Origin: Akkermansia muciniphila
Lineage (GTDB): Bacteria; Verrucomicrobiota; Verrucomicrobiia; Verrucomicrobiales; Akkermansiaceae
Direction of reading: 5' to 3'
DNA: 44,381 bases
Assembly (NCBI GenBank): GCA_945890645.1
Contig: CAMDCV010000034.1
Span: 1 to 44,381, forward strand
Notes under the pieces: model-generated
The model's database searches: none
Told to the model about the DNA's origin: nothing
The model's input: only the letters and a program-made list of their open reading frames with translations
Part shown: positions 25,066-34,533 of the stretch, piece after piece
Numbering within the stretch: position 1 is the first letter of the stretch
How the letters are laid out: the number at the start of each line of letters is the position of its first letter
Position numbers and translations under genes: made by a program

Positions 25066-25740
25066 TTGATAAAAATTGATATCCTCACCCTGTTTCCTGA
25101 AATTGCCCTCGCACCCTTGAGCGAAAGCATTATCAAACGTGCGCAGGTCGCGGGCATTGTCGAGATTCAAGCGCATAAGTTGCGCGATTGGGCCACCGAC
25201 AAGCATCACAAAACTGACGACACCCTCTGCGGTGGTGGGCCGGGCATGCTTCTTAAACCCGAGCCCTTGTTTGCAGCCATCGAAGCCTTGCGCGGTCCCG
25301 ATACCTTGGTGGTTCTCATGACGCCGCAGGGCAAGGTTTTCAAACAAGCCATCGCTCGTGAGTTATCGCAACAATCGCATCTATTGTTTGTCTGCGGGCA
25401 CTACGAAGGCGTCGATCATCGCGTCATCGAGCAGCTCGTGGATTTAGAGCTTTCCATTGGCGACTACGTCCTAACCAATGGGGCCATTGCAGCGGCTGTG
25501 GTCAGCGATGCCATTATCCGATTGCTTCCTGGCGCACTCGGTGATGATCAATCCAGCGTGGAAGAATCCTTTTCCCAACAAAATCTGTTAGAGGCACCAG
25601 CTTACACAAAACCCGCAGAATTTCGTGGTCTCGCCGTGCCTGATGTGTTGCTGTCCGGAAATCACAAAAACATCGCGGCCTGGCAGAAAGAACAAGCTGT
25701 CGCACGCACTCGTAAGAATCGTCCGGATTTGTTAGAATAA
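25066..25740 (+). CDS. trmD: tRNA (guanine37-N1) methyltransferase TrmD
   Basis: About 225 residues. It has the trefoil-knot methyltransferase signatures of TrmD: IDILTLFPEIA at the start, DDTLCGGGPGMLLKPEPLF, FVCGHYEGVDHRVIEQLVDLELSIGDYVLTNGAIAA, and the C-terminal LLSGNHKNIAAWQ with RTRKNRPDLL. TrmD methylates G37 next to the anticodon and prevents frameshifting. No ATG precedes the conserved start in frame; TTG at 25066 gives a normal N-terminus, while TTG at 25024 would add 14 residues. Both are weakly supported. In many bacteria trmD lies with rpsP, rimM and rplS; here it stands alone. It converges with the antiporter gene, with 4 bases between stops. Confidence 0.9.
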   Translation: MIKIDILTLFPEIALAPLSESIIKRAQVAGIVEIQAHKLRDWATDKHHKTDDTLCGGGPGMLLKPEPLFAAIEALRGPDTLVVLMTPQGKVFKQAIARELSQQSHLLFVCGHYEGVDHRVIEQLVDLELSIGDYVLTNGAIAAAVVSDAIIRLLPGALGDDQSSVEESFSQQNLLEAPAYTKPAEFRGLAVPDVLLSGNHKNIAAWQKEQAVARTRKNRPDLLE

Positions 25741-25744
25741 CGCA

Positions 25745-26944
25745 CTACTCCTCGACTTTTGCGATGGCAAGCTTTCGACGATACCATTGAATGCCGGGTG
25801 TGGCACTGAAGCCGTGCGCAAAAATACTCAAAAGCACTGTGGTGATCACCGATAGTCGAATCGTGGATTCCCCCGCGATGAGCAATTCCTCTTCGAGAAA
25901 CACCAACCCCAGTACGATCGAAGCCAGACCACGGGGGCCAAACCAGCCCATAAACAATTTGGTGGAAGTTTGCAAACCAGTGCCGGATAGCGCCAATCCG
26001 ACAGGCAACATACGAACAATCGTCAAACTCAGAATCGCATAGAAAACATGAGTAAGTTGAATCGCGCCCACATAAGAAAACGTGAGCATGCCAAAGAGAA
26101 AAAATACCGATAGATTGAGCAATTGTCCCCATTCTTCGGTGAATTCAACACTGTGCTTGCCCGCTTCCTTGAATCGAATTTGCACAAACAAGCCGGCGAC
26201 AAAAGCCGCAATGAACATGCTGGCACCAAAGTGTTCCGAGAGCAGCAAACAAAGGACAGGAATCACTACCAAGGTGATTTGCTTGTAGTTTTCCGCAATC
26301 CATTTTCGCTCAATCGCAAGTTGCACCAGCAAACCGCCCAAAAGCCCCAGCGCCGCGCCAAGCAAGGCACCGTAGCCCAATTGTTCAACCACAAAATTCC
26401 CAAGCGCTTTCTCTGGATCGCCATGCAAAGAAGCTAACGACATGAAGAACAAAAGAAAGGGAACCGAAAGACCATCGTTCAGCCCCGCTTCCACATTTAA
26501 CGACTGACGTATGCGCTCGGGCACTAGCGGGCTATTGACAATGATTTGTCCCAACCCGGCATCCGTAGGGGCCAGAATTGCGGCAAGAATGCCAGCCTCC
26601 CAAATCGTCAGCTGCGGAAAAATCCACAACGCGATCCCAGCACCCAGCACAATGGTCAACAGCATACCGACACTAAGCAAACGCACGGCTAGAGCGCGGA
26701 TGCTTTTCAACACGCGAAGATCCGTGCGACTCGCATCCGCAAACAACAGCATCACGAGGCCGATTTCCGCGAGTTGAAGAAACACATTGCTTTGATTCTC
26801 AACAGCATCGGAAAGCTGCAAGACAGGCTCCAGAAAGAAACCTGCCGCAGTAAATAAGATCGGAGCAGTGATCAGTGTGCCCTCCAGTCTGCGCGAAAAC
26901 AAACCGTGCAAAAACAATAACAGAATGAATACGAGCAACGTCAT
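25745..26944 (-). CDS. CPA1-type cation:proton antiporter (NhaP-like)
   Basis: 399 residues, about twelve membrane helices and no long cytoplasmic tail. Family landmarks are the LLFADASRTDL region after the third helix, ILAPTDAGLGQIIV (the TD motif in the unwound helix) and EAGLNDGLSVPFLLF, whose Asn-Asp pair is the ion-binding ND motif of electroneutral antiporters. FMGWFGPRGLASIVLGLVFLEE matches the conserved C-terminal RG-containing helix. It exchanges Na+ or K+ for H+. The coiled-coil protein gene is 67 bases upstream on the same strand. The start at 26944 opens directly with a hydrophobic helix. Confidence 0.88.
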   Translation of the reverse strand: MTLLVFILLLFLHGLFSRRLEGTLITAPILFTAAGFFLEPVLQLSDAVENQSNVFLQLAEIGLVMLLFADASRTDLRVLKSIRALAVRLLSVGMLLTIVLGAGIALWIFPQLTIWEAGILAAILAPTDAGLGQIIVNSPLVPERIRQSLNVEAGLNDGLSVPFLLFFMSLASLHGDPEKALGNFVVEQLGYGALLGAALGLLGGLLVQLAIERKWIAENYKQITLVVIPVLCLLLSEHFGASMFIAAFVAGLFVQIRFKEAGKHSVEFTEEWGQLLNLSVFFLFGMLTFSYVGAIQLTHVFYAILSLTIVRMLPVGLALSGTGLQTSTKLFMGWFGPRGLASIVLGLVFLEEELLIAGESTIRLSVITTVLLSIFAHGFSATPGIQWYRRKLAIAKVEE

Positions 26945-27011
26945 GAAAACAGGTTCGTTGGGTCATTGAAGCATTTTCCGCGACGCCGTTTCGTGCGCGT
27001 TTACGAACCAA

Positions 27012-28004
27012 TCACTTCGATGGCGGAGGATTGTTTTTCAACCATTCTTCCCGTGCCTGCAGATTGTTTTTCAATCCATAAATACGCGTGCGTTCGGTTT
27101 CAAGGTCACTGTACTTTTGCATGATTTCCGAGAAGTCGCGTGAAAGATCCGCACGAGCATCTTCGAGCATTTGCTTGACGTCGTGTGCCTCATCGCCGCC
27201 GATTTCTTTACCTGCGCCACCTTCTGGCATAACGAGTTCTCGTCGTTGCGCACGCAAATTATCGATTGTCGCATCAATGCGTCCCATCTCTTCCTGCTGA
27301 ATGGTTTTTTCTTTATCCGTCAGTTTACGGTTCTTAAGAGCTTCAAGAATGGAAGCACGGCGGCTTTGATTCGTTTCCAGTGCTTTATCCAAGGCTGTCA
27401 GCACCTCTTTGCGCGCTTGACGACCGGAAGTATTGTCACGACGGTTTTGTTTCCAATCCTCACTGATGCGCGTATCCTCATTGTAGTAGCCATCGTAATA
27501 AGAGCCGCCATAGCTTTCATACTTGTCGATGTCCTGATGACCGGGAAAAGACTTTGCCAACTCCATTACTTGGCTAACGCGCTTGTTGATATGATCGTCA
27601 AAAGTCTTAAGCGTTTTTTCTAATTCCTCTTTCGGCACAACGTTTTCCTTGCGCATGCGTTCGAAAACCGTCACGCGCTTTTGGCGATAGATCCAAATGC
27701 TACGCACCAGACCGTCGATCACGTCATCCTTCATATTAGCAACCTTGGTGCGCGAGTCATTCGAATCGGTCAAGGAAGCGAGTTTTTTTACGATGGCGTC
27801 GATTTGTTTTTCAAGTCGGCCATCGAGATCGATCAGATCTTTTTTCAACAATTCAAAACGCTCCTCGCGCGCGGCAATGTGTTCTTTCAAAGTGACCACC
27901 GATTGCACCCGCGCCTCGTAATCGATGGGTGCGGGAGTGGTTTGTGCAAAGGCAGTGACCAGTGACAAGGTCATGATGCTGATAGTGGATAGGTTATTTT
28001 TCAT
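27012..28004 (-). CDS. secreted coiled-coil protein of unknown function
   Basis: 330 residues. A signal peptide (MKNNLSTISIMTLSLVTAFAQT) precedes a highly charged, almost entirely helical protein. Heptad-like stretches at about 35-75, 100-150, 190-260 and 270-320 suggest long coiled coils. The middle has a tyrosine/glycine-rich insertion (YESYGGSYYDGYYNEDTR) that breaks the helix. No enzyme motif is visible. It lies between the antiporter and the K+ channel genes on the same strand, so it could be co-transcribed with either, though the 54-base and 67-base gaps do not prove it. Confidence 0.65.
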   Translation of the reverse strand: MKNNLSTISIMTLSLVTAFAQTTPAPIDYEARVQSVVTLKEHIAAREERFELLKKDLIDLDGRLEKQIDAIVKKLASLTDSNDSRTKVANMKDDVIDGLVRSIWIYRQKRVTVFERMRKENVVPKEELEKTLKTFDDHINKRVSQVMELAKSFPGHQDIDKYESYGGSYYDGYYNEDTRISEDWKQNRRDNTSGRQARKEVLTALDKALETNQSRRASILEALKNRKLTDKEKTIQQEEMGRIDATIDNLRAQRRELVMPEGGAGKEIGGDEAHDVKQMLEDARADLSRDFSEIMQKYSDLETERTRIYGLKNNLQAREEWLKNNPPPSK

Positions 28005-28058
28005 AGGTTAATCGGGTAATGGTAATGGAGAGTTGATTGATATTCTAACGGAGAAATT

Positions 28059-28526
28059 TCAGGGAACTGGATCCGCGGCCGTGGTATGAGCACCATCGGG
28101 GAAATGGAACAAATTGGTATGCAAGCGATGGACGATCGAAAATAATACGCCCGTACTCCAACCGAACATGAGAATCCCCGTGACCGCTTCGATCGCACCA
28201 AAAACACGCCAACTTTCTGGAGGGATCACATCGCCGTAGCCTGCTGTCGAATAGCTCGTGGCGGAGTAATAGAAGGCGGTTTCAAAGTTGGGAAAATAAT
28301 GACCCATATGAAAAAATGCGGCCCACACGGTAATTTGCAGCAGATGCAGCACAAGCAAGCCGAAAACCACTCGGATCAGAATCCAAAACATGCGCGGCAG
28401 ATAGCTTGCACATCGTGGCGGGGGCCAACTTTTCATGATTTGCTTCAGCCCGATCAACATGCCCAATCCATGAATCATCACACAACTGGCGACGAGCAGG
28501 AACAGAATGAGCAGATGTATCAACAT
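28059..28526 (-). CDS. two-helix potassium channel (TAGYGD filter)
   Basis: 155 residues. An extra N-terminal helix (about 3-27) is followed by a pore-type pair of helices (about 46-74 and 111-133) with a re-entrant loop between. The loop carries the K+ selectivity filter STAGYGDVIPP (TxGYGD). The family is Ion_trans_2. The protein has no RCK, cyclic-nucleotide or Kir-type cytoplasmic domain, so gating is unknown. The last 20 residues are hydrophilic. It lies 12 bases upstream, in transcription order downstream, of the RND outer membrane factor gene and may be part of that transcript. Confidence 0.82.
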   Translation of the reverse strand: MLIHLLILFLLVASCVMIHGLGMLIGLKQIMKSWPPPRCASYLPRMFWILIRVVFGLLVLHLLQITVWAAFFHMGHYFPNFETAFYYSATSYSTAGYGDVIPPESWRVFGAIEAVTGILMFGWSTGVLFSIVHRLHTNLFHFPDGAHTTAADPVP

Positions 28527-28538
28527 GAGAATAAAAAC

Positions 28539-29924
28539 TTATTTCCAACCACCACCGAGGGCCCGATAGGCCTGCACAACGGCCCGCAAGCGGTCGCTGC
28601 GAGAGTCGGCAAGATCGAGTTCCGCGGTAAATAAATTGCGTTCGGCATCGAGGACTTCGAGATAGCTGGAAACGCCGCCCTTGAATCTCTCCATCGCAAG
28701 ATAAGCCGTAGCTCGCTGCGAGGTCACGAGCTTGTTTTGCTCTTCGATGATTTGTGCGGATTTTTGATAAGCGTTAATCGAATCGGCCGCCTCTTGGAAC
28801 GCGCGCTTGACGGCTTTGTCGTAGTCAGCCATCGCGATTTTCGCCCGCGCCTTCGCGGCATCAACGCGGGATTTCCCTGCACCGGCATCGAAAATGGGTC
28901 CAGCCAGATTGGGACCAAACGAATAAGCCCCCGAACGACCTTCGAGCAGGTCATTTAGATCCGCACTGATCACCCCACCGCGCCCCGTGAGCGAGAGACT
29001 GGGATAACGCAATGCCTCGGCGACACCGATTTGCGCGGTGGCCGAACGGAAATTTTGATCGGCTGCTGATACGTCGGGACGACGCGCGATGAGCGAAGAA
29101 GGAAGTCCAGCGGAGATATTCAACGATTTGCCCAAGCCCTCGAAACTTCCCGCGCGCGTAATTCCACCGGGGTATTCTCCGAGCAGAGCGCGAATTTCAT
29201 TTTCCTTGGCTGCGATGCCTCGCTCTGTCGTGGGGATAATCACGAGCGCCTGCGATAAGAGCGACTCCGCCTGACGCACTTCTAAGTCAGAACTCACACC
29301 ACCGTCTTTGCGGGCCTTCACGAGATCGAGAGAGACTCTGCGACTGTCCACGGTGCGACGTGCGATCGCTAAGCGTTCATCGAGATTTTTTAAATCAACA
29401 TAGGCACTCGCGACGGATGCCACGAGTATGGTCTGCACGCCATCGCGTTGGTACTGCGCTCGCAGTAGATTAGCGCGGGCGGCTTGGTCATTGCGAGCAA
29501 TACCACCCCAGAGATCAAGTTCCCAGCTGAGAAAGCCCGTCAGGTTATAGGACTCCGAACGACGATTGCTACCGGGCGCAACTTGATTGGCATTCGGCGA
29601 TCCATAGTTGCTGGTGGCATCAGCCCCACCATCGACGCGCGGGAAAAAACCCGACCGTGAGACGTTCGCTTGGGCACGGGCTTCTTCGATGCGATAGGTT
29701 GCCGCCACGAGGTCCTGATTGTTCTTCAACGAACGATCAATGAGCGTGCGCAGTGTGGAATCCGTAAATACCTTGCGCCAGGCTTTGTCGCCAAACGATG
29801 CACCGTGAGGCGCGGAGTCGCCGCGCACCGAGGATGGTAGATCCACAGAGGCGGAATCGGGATGGGGACCCAGCATGCAAGAACTGGCGAGCAGTAAAAA
29901 CGGTAGTAACAAAATCGCGCGCAT
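28539..29924 (-). CDS. RND efflux outer membrane factor lipoprotein (NodT/OprM type)
   Basis: 461 residues, the usual size. It starts with a lipoprotein signal (MRAILLLPFLLLASSCMLGP, lipobox ASSC). It has the two alternating helical repeats of the TolC/OprM family: SLKNNQDLVAATYRIEEARAQANVSRSGFFPRVD, LSWELDLWGGIARNDQAARANLLRAQ, SLIARRPDVSAADQNFRSATAQIGVAEALRYPSLSLTG, and a final KGGVSSYLEVLDAERNLFTAELDLADSR. It forms the trimeric exit duct for drugs pumped by the RND transporter encoded just upstream (25-base gap). ATG 29924 is chosen because it opens the lipoprotein signal; the frame is open to 30023. Confidence 0.92.
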   Translation of the reverse strand: MRAILLLPFLLLASSCMLGPHPDSASVDLPSSVRGDSAPHGASFGDKAWRKVFTDSTLRTLIDRSLKNNQDLVAATYRIEEARAQANVSRSGFFPRVDGGADATSNYGSPNANQVAPGSNRRSESYNLTGFLSWELDLWGGIARNDQAARANLLRAQYQRDGVQTILVASVASAYVDLKNLDERLAIARRTVDSRRVSLDLVKARKDGGVSSDLEVRQAESLLSQALVIIPTTERGIAAKENEIRALLGEYPGGITRAGSFEGLGKSLNISAGLPSSLIARRPDVSAADQNFRSATAQIGVAEALRYPSLSLTGRGGVISADLNDLLEGRSGAYSFGPNLAGPIFDAGAGKSRVDAAKARAKIAMADYDKAVKRAFQEAADSINAYQKSAQIIEEQNKLVTSQRATAYLAMERFKGGVSSYLEVLDAERNLFTAELDLADSRSDRLRAVVQAYRALGGGWK

Positions 29925-29949
29925 GAGATGAGTTTCGTAGATAAAAGGG

Positions 29950-32900
29950 TCAGTGAGCGGAGTGATTTTCGCCCGGTTCAGGATCAGGCGTCGGAGCAGC
30001 CGTTTTTTGTTTTCGATCCGCAAAACGCTGTACGAAAACGTAACATACGGGGATCAGGAACAAGCCGATGATCGTAGAGATGGTCATACCATACACCACG
30101 CCCGTGCCCATCGTGCTGCGAGACGCGGCACCAGAGCCTTTGGCGAGCATGAGCGGCACGCACCCAAGAATGAAGGCGAATGATGTCATCAAAATCGGTC
30201 GCAATCGCAGCTTCGCTCCCTCGAGCGCTGCTTCCAAGGTAGGCACGCCTTCATCGCGTTTCATCTTCGCAAATTCCACAATCAAAATCGCGTTTTTCGC
30301 CGCGAGACCGATGAGCATGACGATACCAACCTGCGCATAAACATTGAGTTCATACTTTTCCAAAAACAGTCCGATCAAGGTGCCAAGGACGACGGTGGGC
30401 ACTGACAGCAATACCGCAAAGGGCAATGACCAGCTTTCGTATTGCGCCGCAAGCAAGAGGAAAACAAACAAGATCGCCATACCGAAAATCACGGGCGCCT
30501 GGCCTTCCGATTTTTTCTCCTGCAAGGTAAGTCCCGACCATTCATAGCCGACGTTCGATGGCATCGTTGCCATCACCTCTTCGATCGCTTTGCTGGCTTG
30601 GGCCGAGCTATAGCCGGGGGCCGGAGAGCCCATCATTTCTGCGGATAAGAACAAATTGAATCGGGTCGCGAAATTCGGGCCGGACATTTTCGTAACCGTC
30701 ACCAGCGTGCTCAGAGGGACCATTCCCCCCGCACTGTTGCGCACGTAGAATTTACCAATGTCATCCGGCTTGCTCGTGAACTGAGGTTCCGCTTGCAAAA
30801 AGACTTTATAGACCCGACCAAACTTGACGAAGTCATTGACATAGAGTCCACTGAGATAGGCTTGCAGTGTTTGGAAAATGTTATCAACGGGCACCCCTAA
30901 GGTGCGGGCTTTTTCACGATCCAATTCCACTTTCACCTGCGGCGTGGATGGCTGGAAGGTGGTGCTGATGCGACCGATTTCCGGACGTTTCGACGCGGCG
31001 GAAATCACTTGATCCACATAACCAGCGAGCTGATCCACAGAACCACCGGAACGATCTTGTAGCTGCATGGTGAAACCCGAAACGTTGCCGTATCCAGGCA
31101 GCGCAGGCGGTCCGAAAGCAAAGACTCGAGCCCCAGCGATACCAGCGAATTTTTTATTCCACTTCGCGACGATGGCTTTCGCATGCAGTTCGGGATTTTC
31201 GCGATCTTTCCAGTCGTCGAGACCGACGAACATTAGCGCGGAGTTAGGAAAGCTCAGCGAGTTGAGAATGTTCATACCGGAAATTGCCAGCGCGGAACGA
31301 ACTCCATCAGAACTATTGACGATTCCCTCGACTTGCTTCAGCACTTCATCCGATCGCTGCAACGAGGCCCCCTCCGGCAATTCAATGGAGACAAACACAT
31401 ACCCTTTATCTTCGTCCGGAATGAAGCCACCCGGCACAACTTTCCCGATGAAATAGATACCAGCAAGAACTAACACGAGTAGCAACATCGAGCGCGCCGC
31501 CTTACGTGTTAGGCCGCCAACGATGACTCCATACCCTTGAGTAATCCAATCGAAGAACTGATTGAATTTTTTAAAGAACCAAGCGATTGGTCCTTTGCCA
31601 GGCTTGGGTGCACGCAGTAGCAAAGCCGACAGCGCAGGGCTGAGTGTCAGGGCATTGATAGCAGAAAAAATCACCGACACTGCAATCGTGATCGCAAATT
31701 GCTGATACAGAGCGCCCGTCACGCCACCCATGAAAGCGACAGGAACAAACACCGCACAGAGAATCAATGCAATCGCAACGACAGGACCGGATACTTCCTT
31801 CATCGCCTGACGCGTCGCATCTACGGGCGTCATGCCGTGCTCGATGTGATGTTGCACAGCCTCCACCACCACAATCGCATCGTCCACCACGATACCAATC
31901 GCGAGAACCAGACCGAACATCGTTAGCGTGTTCACACTGAAACCTAACATCGGGAATGCGATAAACACACCTAACAATGACACCGGCACGGTTAACATCG
32001 GGATGATCGTCGCACGGAAACTTTGGAGGAAAATGTATACCACCACCAGCACCAGAATGATGGCTTCAAACAGGGTGTGCACGATTGCCTCCATAGATGC
32101 CTTGATCGGCAGTGTCGAATCGAGAGTAATGCTGTACTCCATGTCAGGCGGAAAGCGCGACGCAGCTTCATCAAGAATTTTTTTGACGTTGTCCGCGGTT
32201 TGAATCGCGTTCGCACCCGGTGCGAGATAAACGCCGAGAGCCCCTGCGGGCGCTCCATCCATACGTGCACGCAATGCATACGTCTGCGCACCGAGCTCGA
32301 CTCGTCCCACATCCTTGATTTTGACCTGCGAGCCATCGGAACTCGAGCGAATGATGATGTCGGCAAATTCTTCGGGAGTCTTTAGTAGCCCTTGCGCACG
32401 AACGTTGAACTGACTTTCCTGACCAGCGGGAGCTGGCTCCGCACCGATGGTGCCCGCAGGTGATTGGGCGTTTTGCTCTTTGATCGCATTCGCGATGTCC
32501 TGTGGCATGATGCCGAGCGAGGCAAGTTTTTCAGGATCCAGCCAAATGCGCATCGAGTAGTCTTGCGCCGTGAAGTTTTTCACATCGCCCACGCCGCGCA
32601 CGCGTTTGATTTGATCGATCAAATTGATGTCAGCATAGTTGCCAAGAAAGACGCCATCATAACTCCCCTTCGGCGACGATAGGCCAATTGCGAGCAAAAT
32701 ATCAGGCGACGAACGATTCACCACAACGCCCTCGCGTTTCACGGCATCCGGCAATTGCGCTTCTGCTTGGCCAACGCGGTTCTGCGTATTCACCTGCATG
32801 ATGTCCACATCCGTGCCGACATCGAAGGTAACGTTCAGCGTGAGTTTGCCGTCGTTCGCATTGTACGACTGCATGTAAAGCAGCTTATCTACTCCGTTCA

Positions 32901-33105
32901 CCTTCGATTCGATCGGAGTCGCGACCGATTCCATGACTGCTTCCGCAGCAGCACCGCGATAGGTAGTGGTCACCTGGATCAGCGTCGGACTAACGGTCGG
33001 ATACTCAGCGATCGGCAATCTCGATAGGGAAATGAGACCGACGATCACGGTAAGAATCGAGATCACCATCGCGACGATGGGCCTGCGGATGAAAAATTCG
33101 GCCAT
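29950..33105 (-). CDS. RND multidrug efflux pump, HAE1 (AcrB/MexF) type
   Basis: 1051 residues, the full family length with twelve membrane helices and two large periplasmic loops. N-terminal MAEFFIRRPIVAMVISILTVIVG is typical. Helix 4 has the proton-relay Asp pair in GIVVDDAIVVVEAVQHHIEHG, followed by PVVAIALILCAVFVPVAFMGG. The C-terminal half repeats the fold with LIGLAAKNAILIVEFAKMKRDEG and RPILMTSFAFILGCVPLMLA. It uses the proton gradient to expel drugs, bile salts, dyes or solvents. It is the middle gene of a complete adaptor-pump-outer membrane operon, six bases after the adaptor. No regulator gene of the TetR or MarR type lies adjacent. Confidence 0.95.
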   Translation of the reverse strand: MAEFFIRRPIVAMVISILTVIVGLISLSRLPIAEYPTVSPTLIQVTTTYRGAAAEAVMESVATPIESKVNGVDKLLYMQSYNANDGKLTLNVTFDVGTDVDIMQVNTQNRVGQAEAQLPDAVKREGVVVNRSSPDILLAIGLSSPKGSYDGVFLGNYADINLIDQIKRVRGVGDVKNFTAQDYSMRIWLDPEKLASLGIMPQDIANAIKEQNAQSPAGTIGAEPAPAGQESQFNVRAQGLLKTPEEFADIIIRSSSDGSQVKIKDVGRVELGAQTYALRARMDGAPAGALGVYLAPGANAIQTADNVKKILDEAASRFPPDMEYSITLDSTLPIKASMEAIVHTLFEAIILVLVVVYIFLQSFRATIIPMLTVPVSLLGVFIAFPMLGFSVNTLTMFGLVLAIGIVVDDAIVVVEAVQHHIEHGMTPVDATRQAMKEVSGPVVAIALILCAVFVPVAFMGGVTGALYQQFAITIAVSVIFSAINALTLSPALSALLLRAPKPGKGPIAWFFKKFNQFFDWITQGYGVIVGGLTRKAARSMLLLVLVLAGIYFIGKVVPGGFIPDEDKGYVFVSIELPEGASLQRSDEVLKQVEGIVNSSDGVRSALAISGMNILNSLSFPNSALMFVGLDDWKDRENPELHAKAIVAKWNKKFAGIAGARVFAFGPPALPGYGNVSGFTMQLQDRSGGSVDQLAGYVDQVISAASKRPEIGRISTTFQPSTPQVKVELDREKARTLGVPVDNIFQTLQAYLSGLYVNDFVKFGRVYKVFLQAEPQFTSKPDDIGKFYVRNSAGGMVPLSTLVTVTKMSGPNFATRFNLFLSAEMMGSPAPGYSSAQASKAIEEVMATMPSNVGYEWSGLTLQEKKSEGQAPVIFGMAILFVFLLLAAQYESWSLPFAVLLSVPTVVLGTLIGLFLEKYELNVYAQVGIVMLIGLAAKNAILIVEFAKMKRDEGVPTLEAALEGAKLRLRPILMTSFAFILGCVPLMLAKGSGAASRSTMGTGVVYGMTISTIIGLFLIPVCYVFVQRFADRKQKTAAPTPDPEPGENHSAH

Positions 33106-33111
33106 GCTCGT

Positions 33112-34341
33112 TTATTCTTTGGAAGTTTTGACCTCGGGAGTGGAGGCTGCTTTCGCGGCCGCAATTTGGGCGGCAGTCATCGCCGTAACCCTAGCACCGT
33201 CGCGGGCTTTTTGAATGCCTTCCACAATGACGCGTTCGCCGACATTGACACCATTAAGTATTAGCAGATTTCCGCCATGTTTTTCACCGACTACCACGGG
33301 GCGCATCTTGCAAGTGCTGTCGGCGCCGACCACCCATAGGAAGGTTTTTCCTTGTAGTTCGACCACTGCGCGCTCGGGAACCTCAATGCAATCCTTTCGC
33401 GTGCCGAGATCGACCCGTGCCCGTGCAAACATTCCAGGACGTAGATTTTTTTCCTTGTTCGGAAATTCTGCGCGCACCCGCAAAGTACCCGTTTTCACAT
33501 CAACAGCTCGGTCTATGAAAACGAACCTCCCCTGATCCGGATGCTCCTTGCCATTTGCTAAGATCAGTTTGAGTGGCAGACTTTCGACAGCGCGGCCCAA
33601 GGCCTTGCTTTTTTCGACGGATTGCAAGTATTCCACTTCCGCTACATTGCAATAAAACCAAATGGGATCGAGCGTGGAAATGGTGGCTAGCAAAGTAGGT
33701 TCACCCTTACCCACAAGTTCTCCTAACGAAACGAGTTTCGCACCAATCAGACCAGTGATCGGAGCTTTGACTTCGCAGTAACTCAAGTCGAGCTGCGCAG
33801 ATTCCACTCGTGCTTGAGCCGAGGTGATACCCGCCTCGCCGACTTCTACACCAGCCTTGGCATTATCAAGATCCTGCTTAGGAATAGCGCTTTTTGCATA
33901 GAGTGGCTCCAAGCGAGCGACATCGGCTTCATACTTTTTCAGAGAAGCCTTGGCTTCTGCATACATGCCTTGTGCGGCAGCCAGTTTTTCGAGAAATGGT
34001 TTTTTGTCGAGTTGGAACAGCAAGTCGCCCTGCTTGACTTCGAGTCCCTCAGTGAAAGGCATTTGATCAACGAAGCCCTCGACTCGCGAGCGGATTTCCA
34101 CGTTCTGGGGCGAGTCCAATTGCCCGATGAGAGTGGTCGTGAGTGGCACTTCCGACGACTTGAGTTCCATCACCTCAACGAGTGGCGGCGGCGGCACGGC
34201 GACCACGGGCTTTTTACAACTGATCACGGCAAAAGGCACGCAACCTGCAGAGATCAAGTAAATCAAGGCTCTACTCAACCGCGTGACACTTTTTTGGGAG
34301 CCCCCGCATGCGACTCTCCTCGATAACGATTTCTGTTTCAT
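33112..34341 (-). CDS. RND efflux periplasmic adaptor (membrane fusion protein)
   Basis: 409 residues. A basic N-terminus is followed by a hydrophobic stretch ending in a lipobox-like VISC (about residue 41), so it is probably lipid-anchored. Then a PPPP linker, a barrel-sandwich half (VEIRSRVEGFVDQMPFTEGLEVKQGDLLFQLD), a coiled-coil hairpin (about 110-190), the second barrel half (CEVKAPITGLIGAKLVSLGELVGKG) and the C-terminal beta-barrel and MP domains (RPGMFARARVDLGTR). It links the pump to the outer duct. The first gene of the operon. I use ATG 34341; other starts up to 34419 are possible. The signal is longer than normal, which leaves the start slightly open. Confidence 0.9.
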   Translation of the reverse strand: MKQKSLSRRVACGGSQKSVTRLSRALIYLISAGCVPFAVISCKKPVVAVPPPPLVEVMELKSSEVPLTTTLIGQLDSPQNVEIRSRVEGFVDQMPFTEGLEVKQGDLLFQLDKKPFLEKLAAAQGMYAEAKASLKKYEADVARLEPLYAKSAIPKQDLDNAKAGVEVGEAGITSAQARVESAQLDLSYCEVKAPITGLIGAKLVSLGELVGKGEPTLLATISTLDPIWFYCNVAEVEYLQSVEKSKALGRAVESLPLKLILANGKEHPDQGRFVFIDRAVDVKTGTLRVRAEFPNKEKNLRPGMFARARVDLGTRKDCIEVPERAVVELQGKTFLWVVGADSTCKMRPVVVGEKHGGNLLILNGVNVGERVIVEGIQKARDGARVTAMTAAQIAAAKAASTPEVKTSKE

Positions 34342-34387
34342 GAGAAAATGGTTTGCATTGGGGGAATGCAGTTGTTTGACAGTCATT

Positions 34388-34416
34388 CGATACCGAAAAC
34401 CGACTAACGCTGTCAA
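34388..34416 (-). promoter_or_regulatory. possible promoter for the RND operon
   Basis: On the minus strand a perfect TTGACA (34411-34416) is followed after 17 bases by GTATCG (34388-34393), or after 18 by TATCGA, about 45 bases before the adaptor start. The -35 is good, the -10 poor. A consensus TATAAT also occurs on this strand at 34478-34483, but without a recognisable -35. The 192-base gap 34342-34533 holds nothing else I can identify. Confidence 0.3.
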
Positions 34417-34533
34417 CAAAATATGAGTATTGCGTCAACTCGCCAACGTCACCTAACACACAAATACCTATTCAAAAATTATATGTTAACTAATGACACT
34501 TTGTTCTAACAGCACAGCATGAAAATCGCTCAT

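Noticed and set aside
29950-34341. RND pump as part of an undescribed transport system
   Set aside because: All three genes match the ordinary HAE1 tripartite plan; nothing odd in motifs or lengths.
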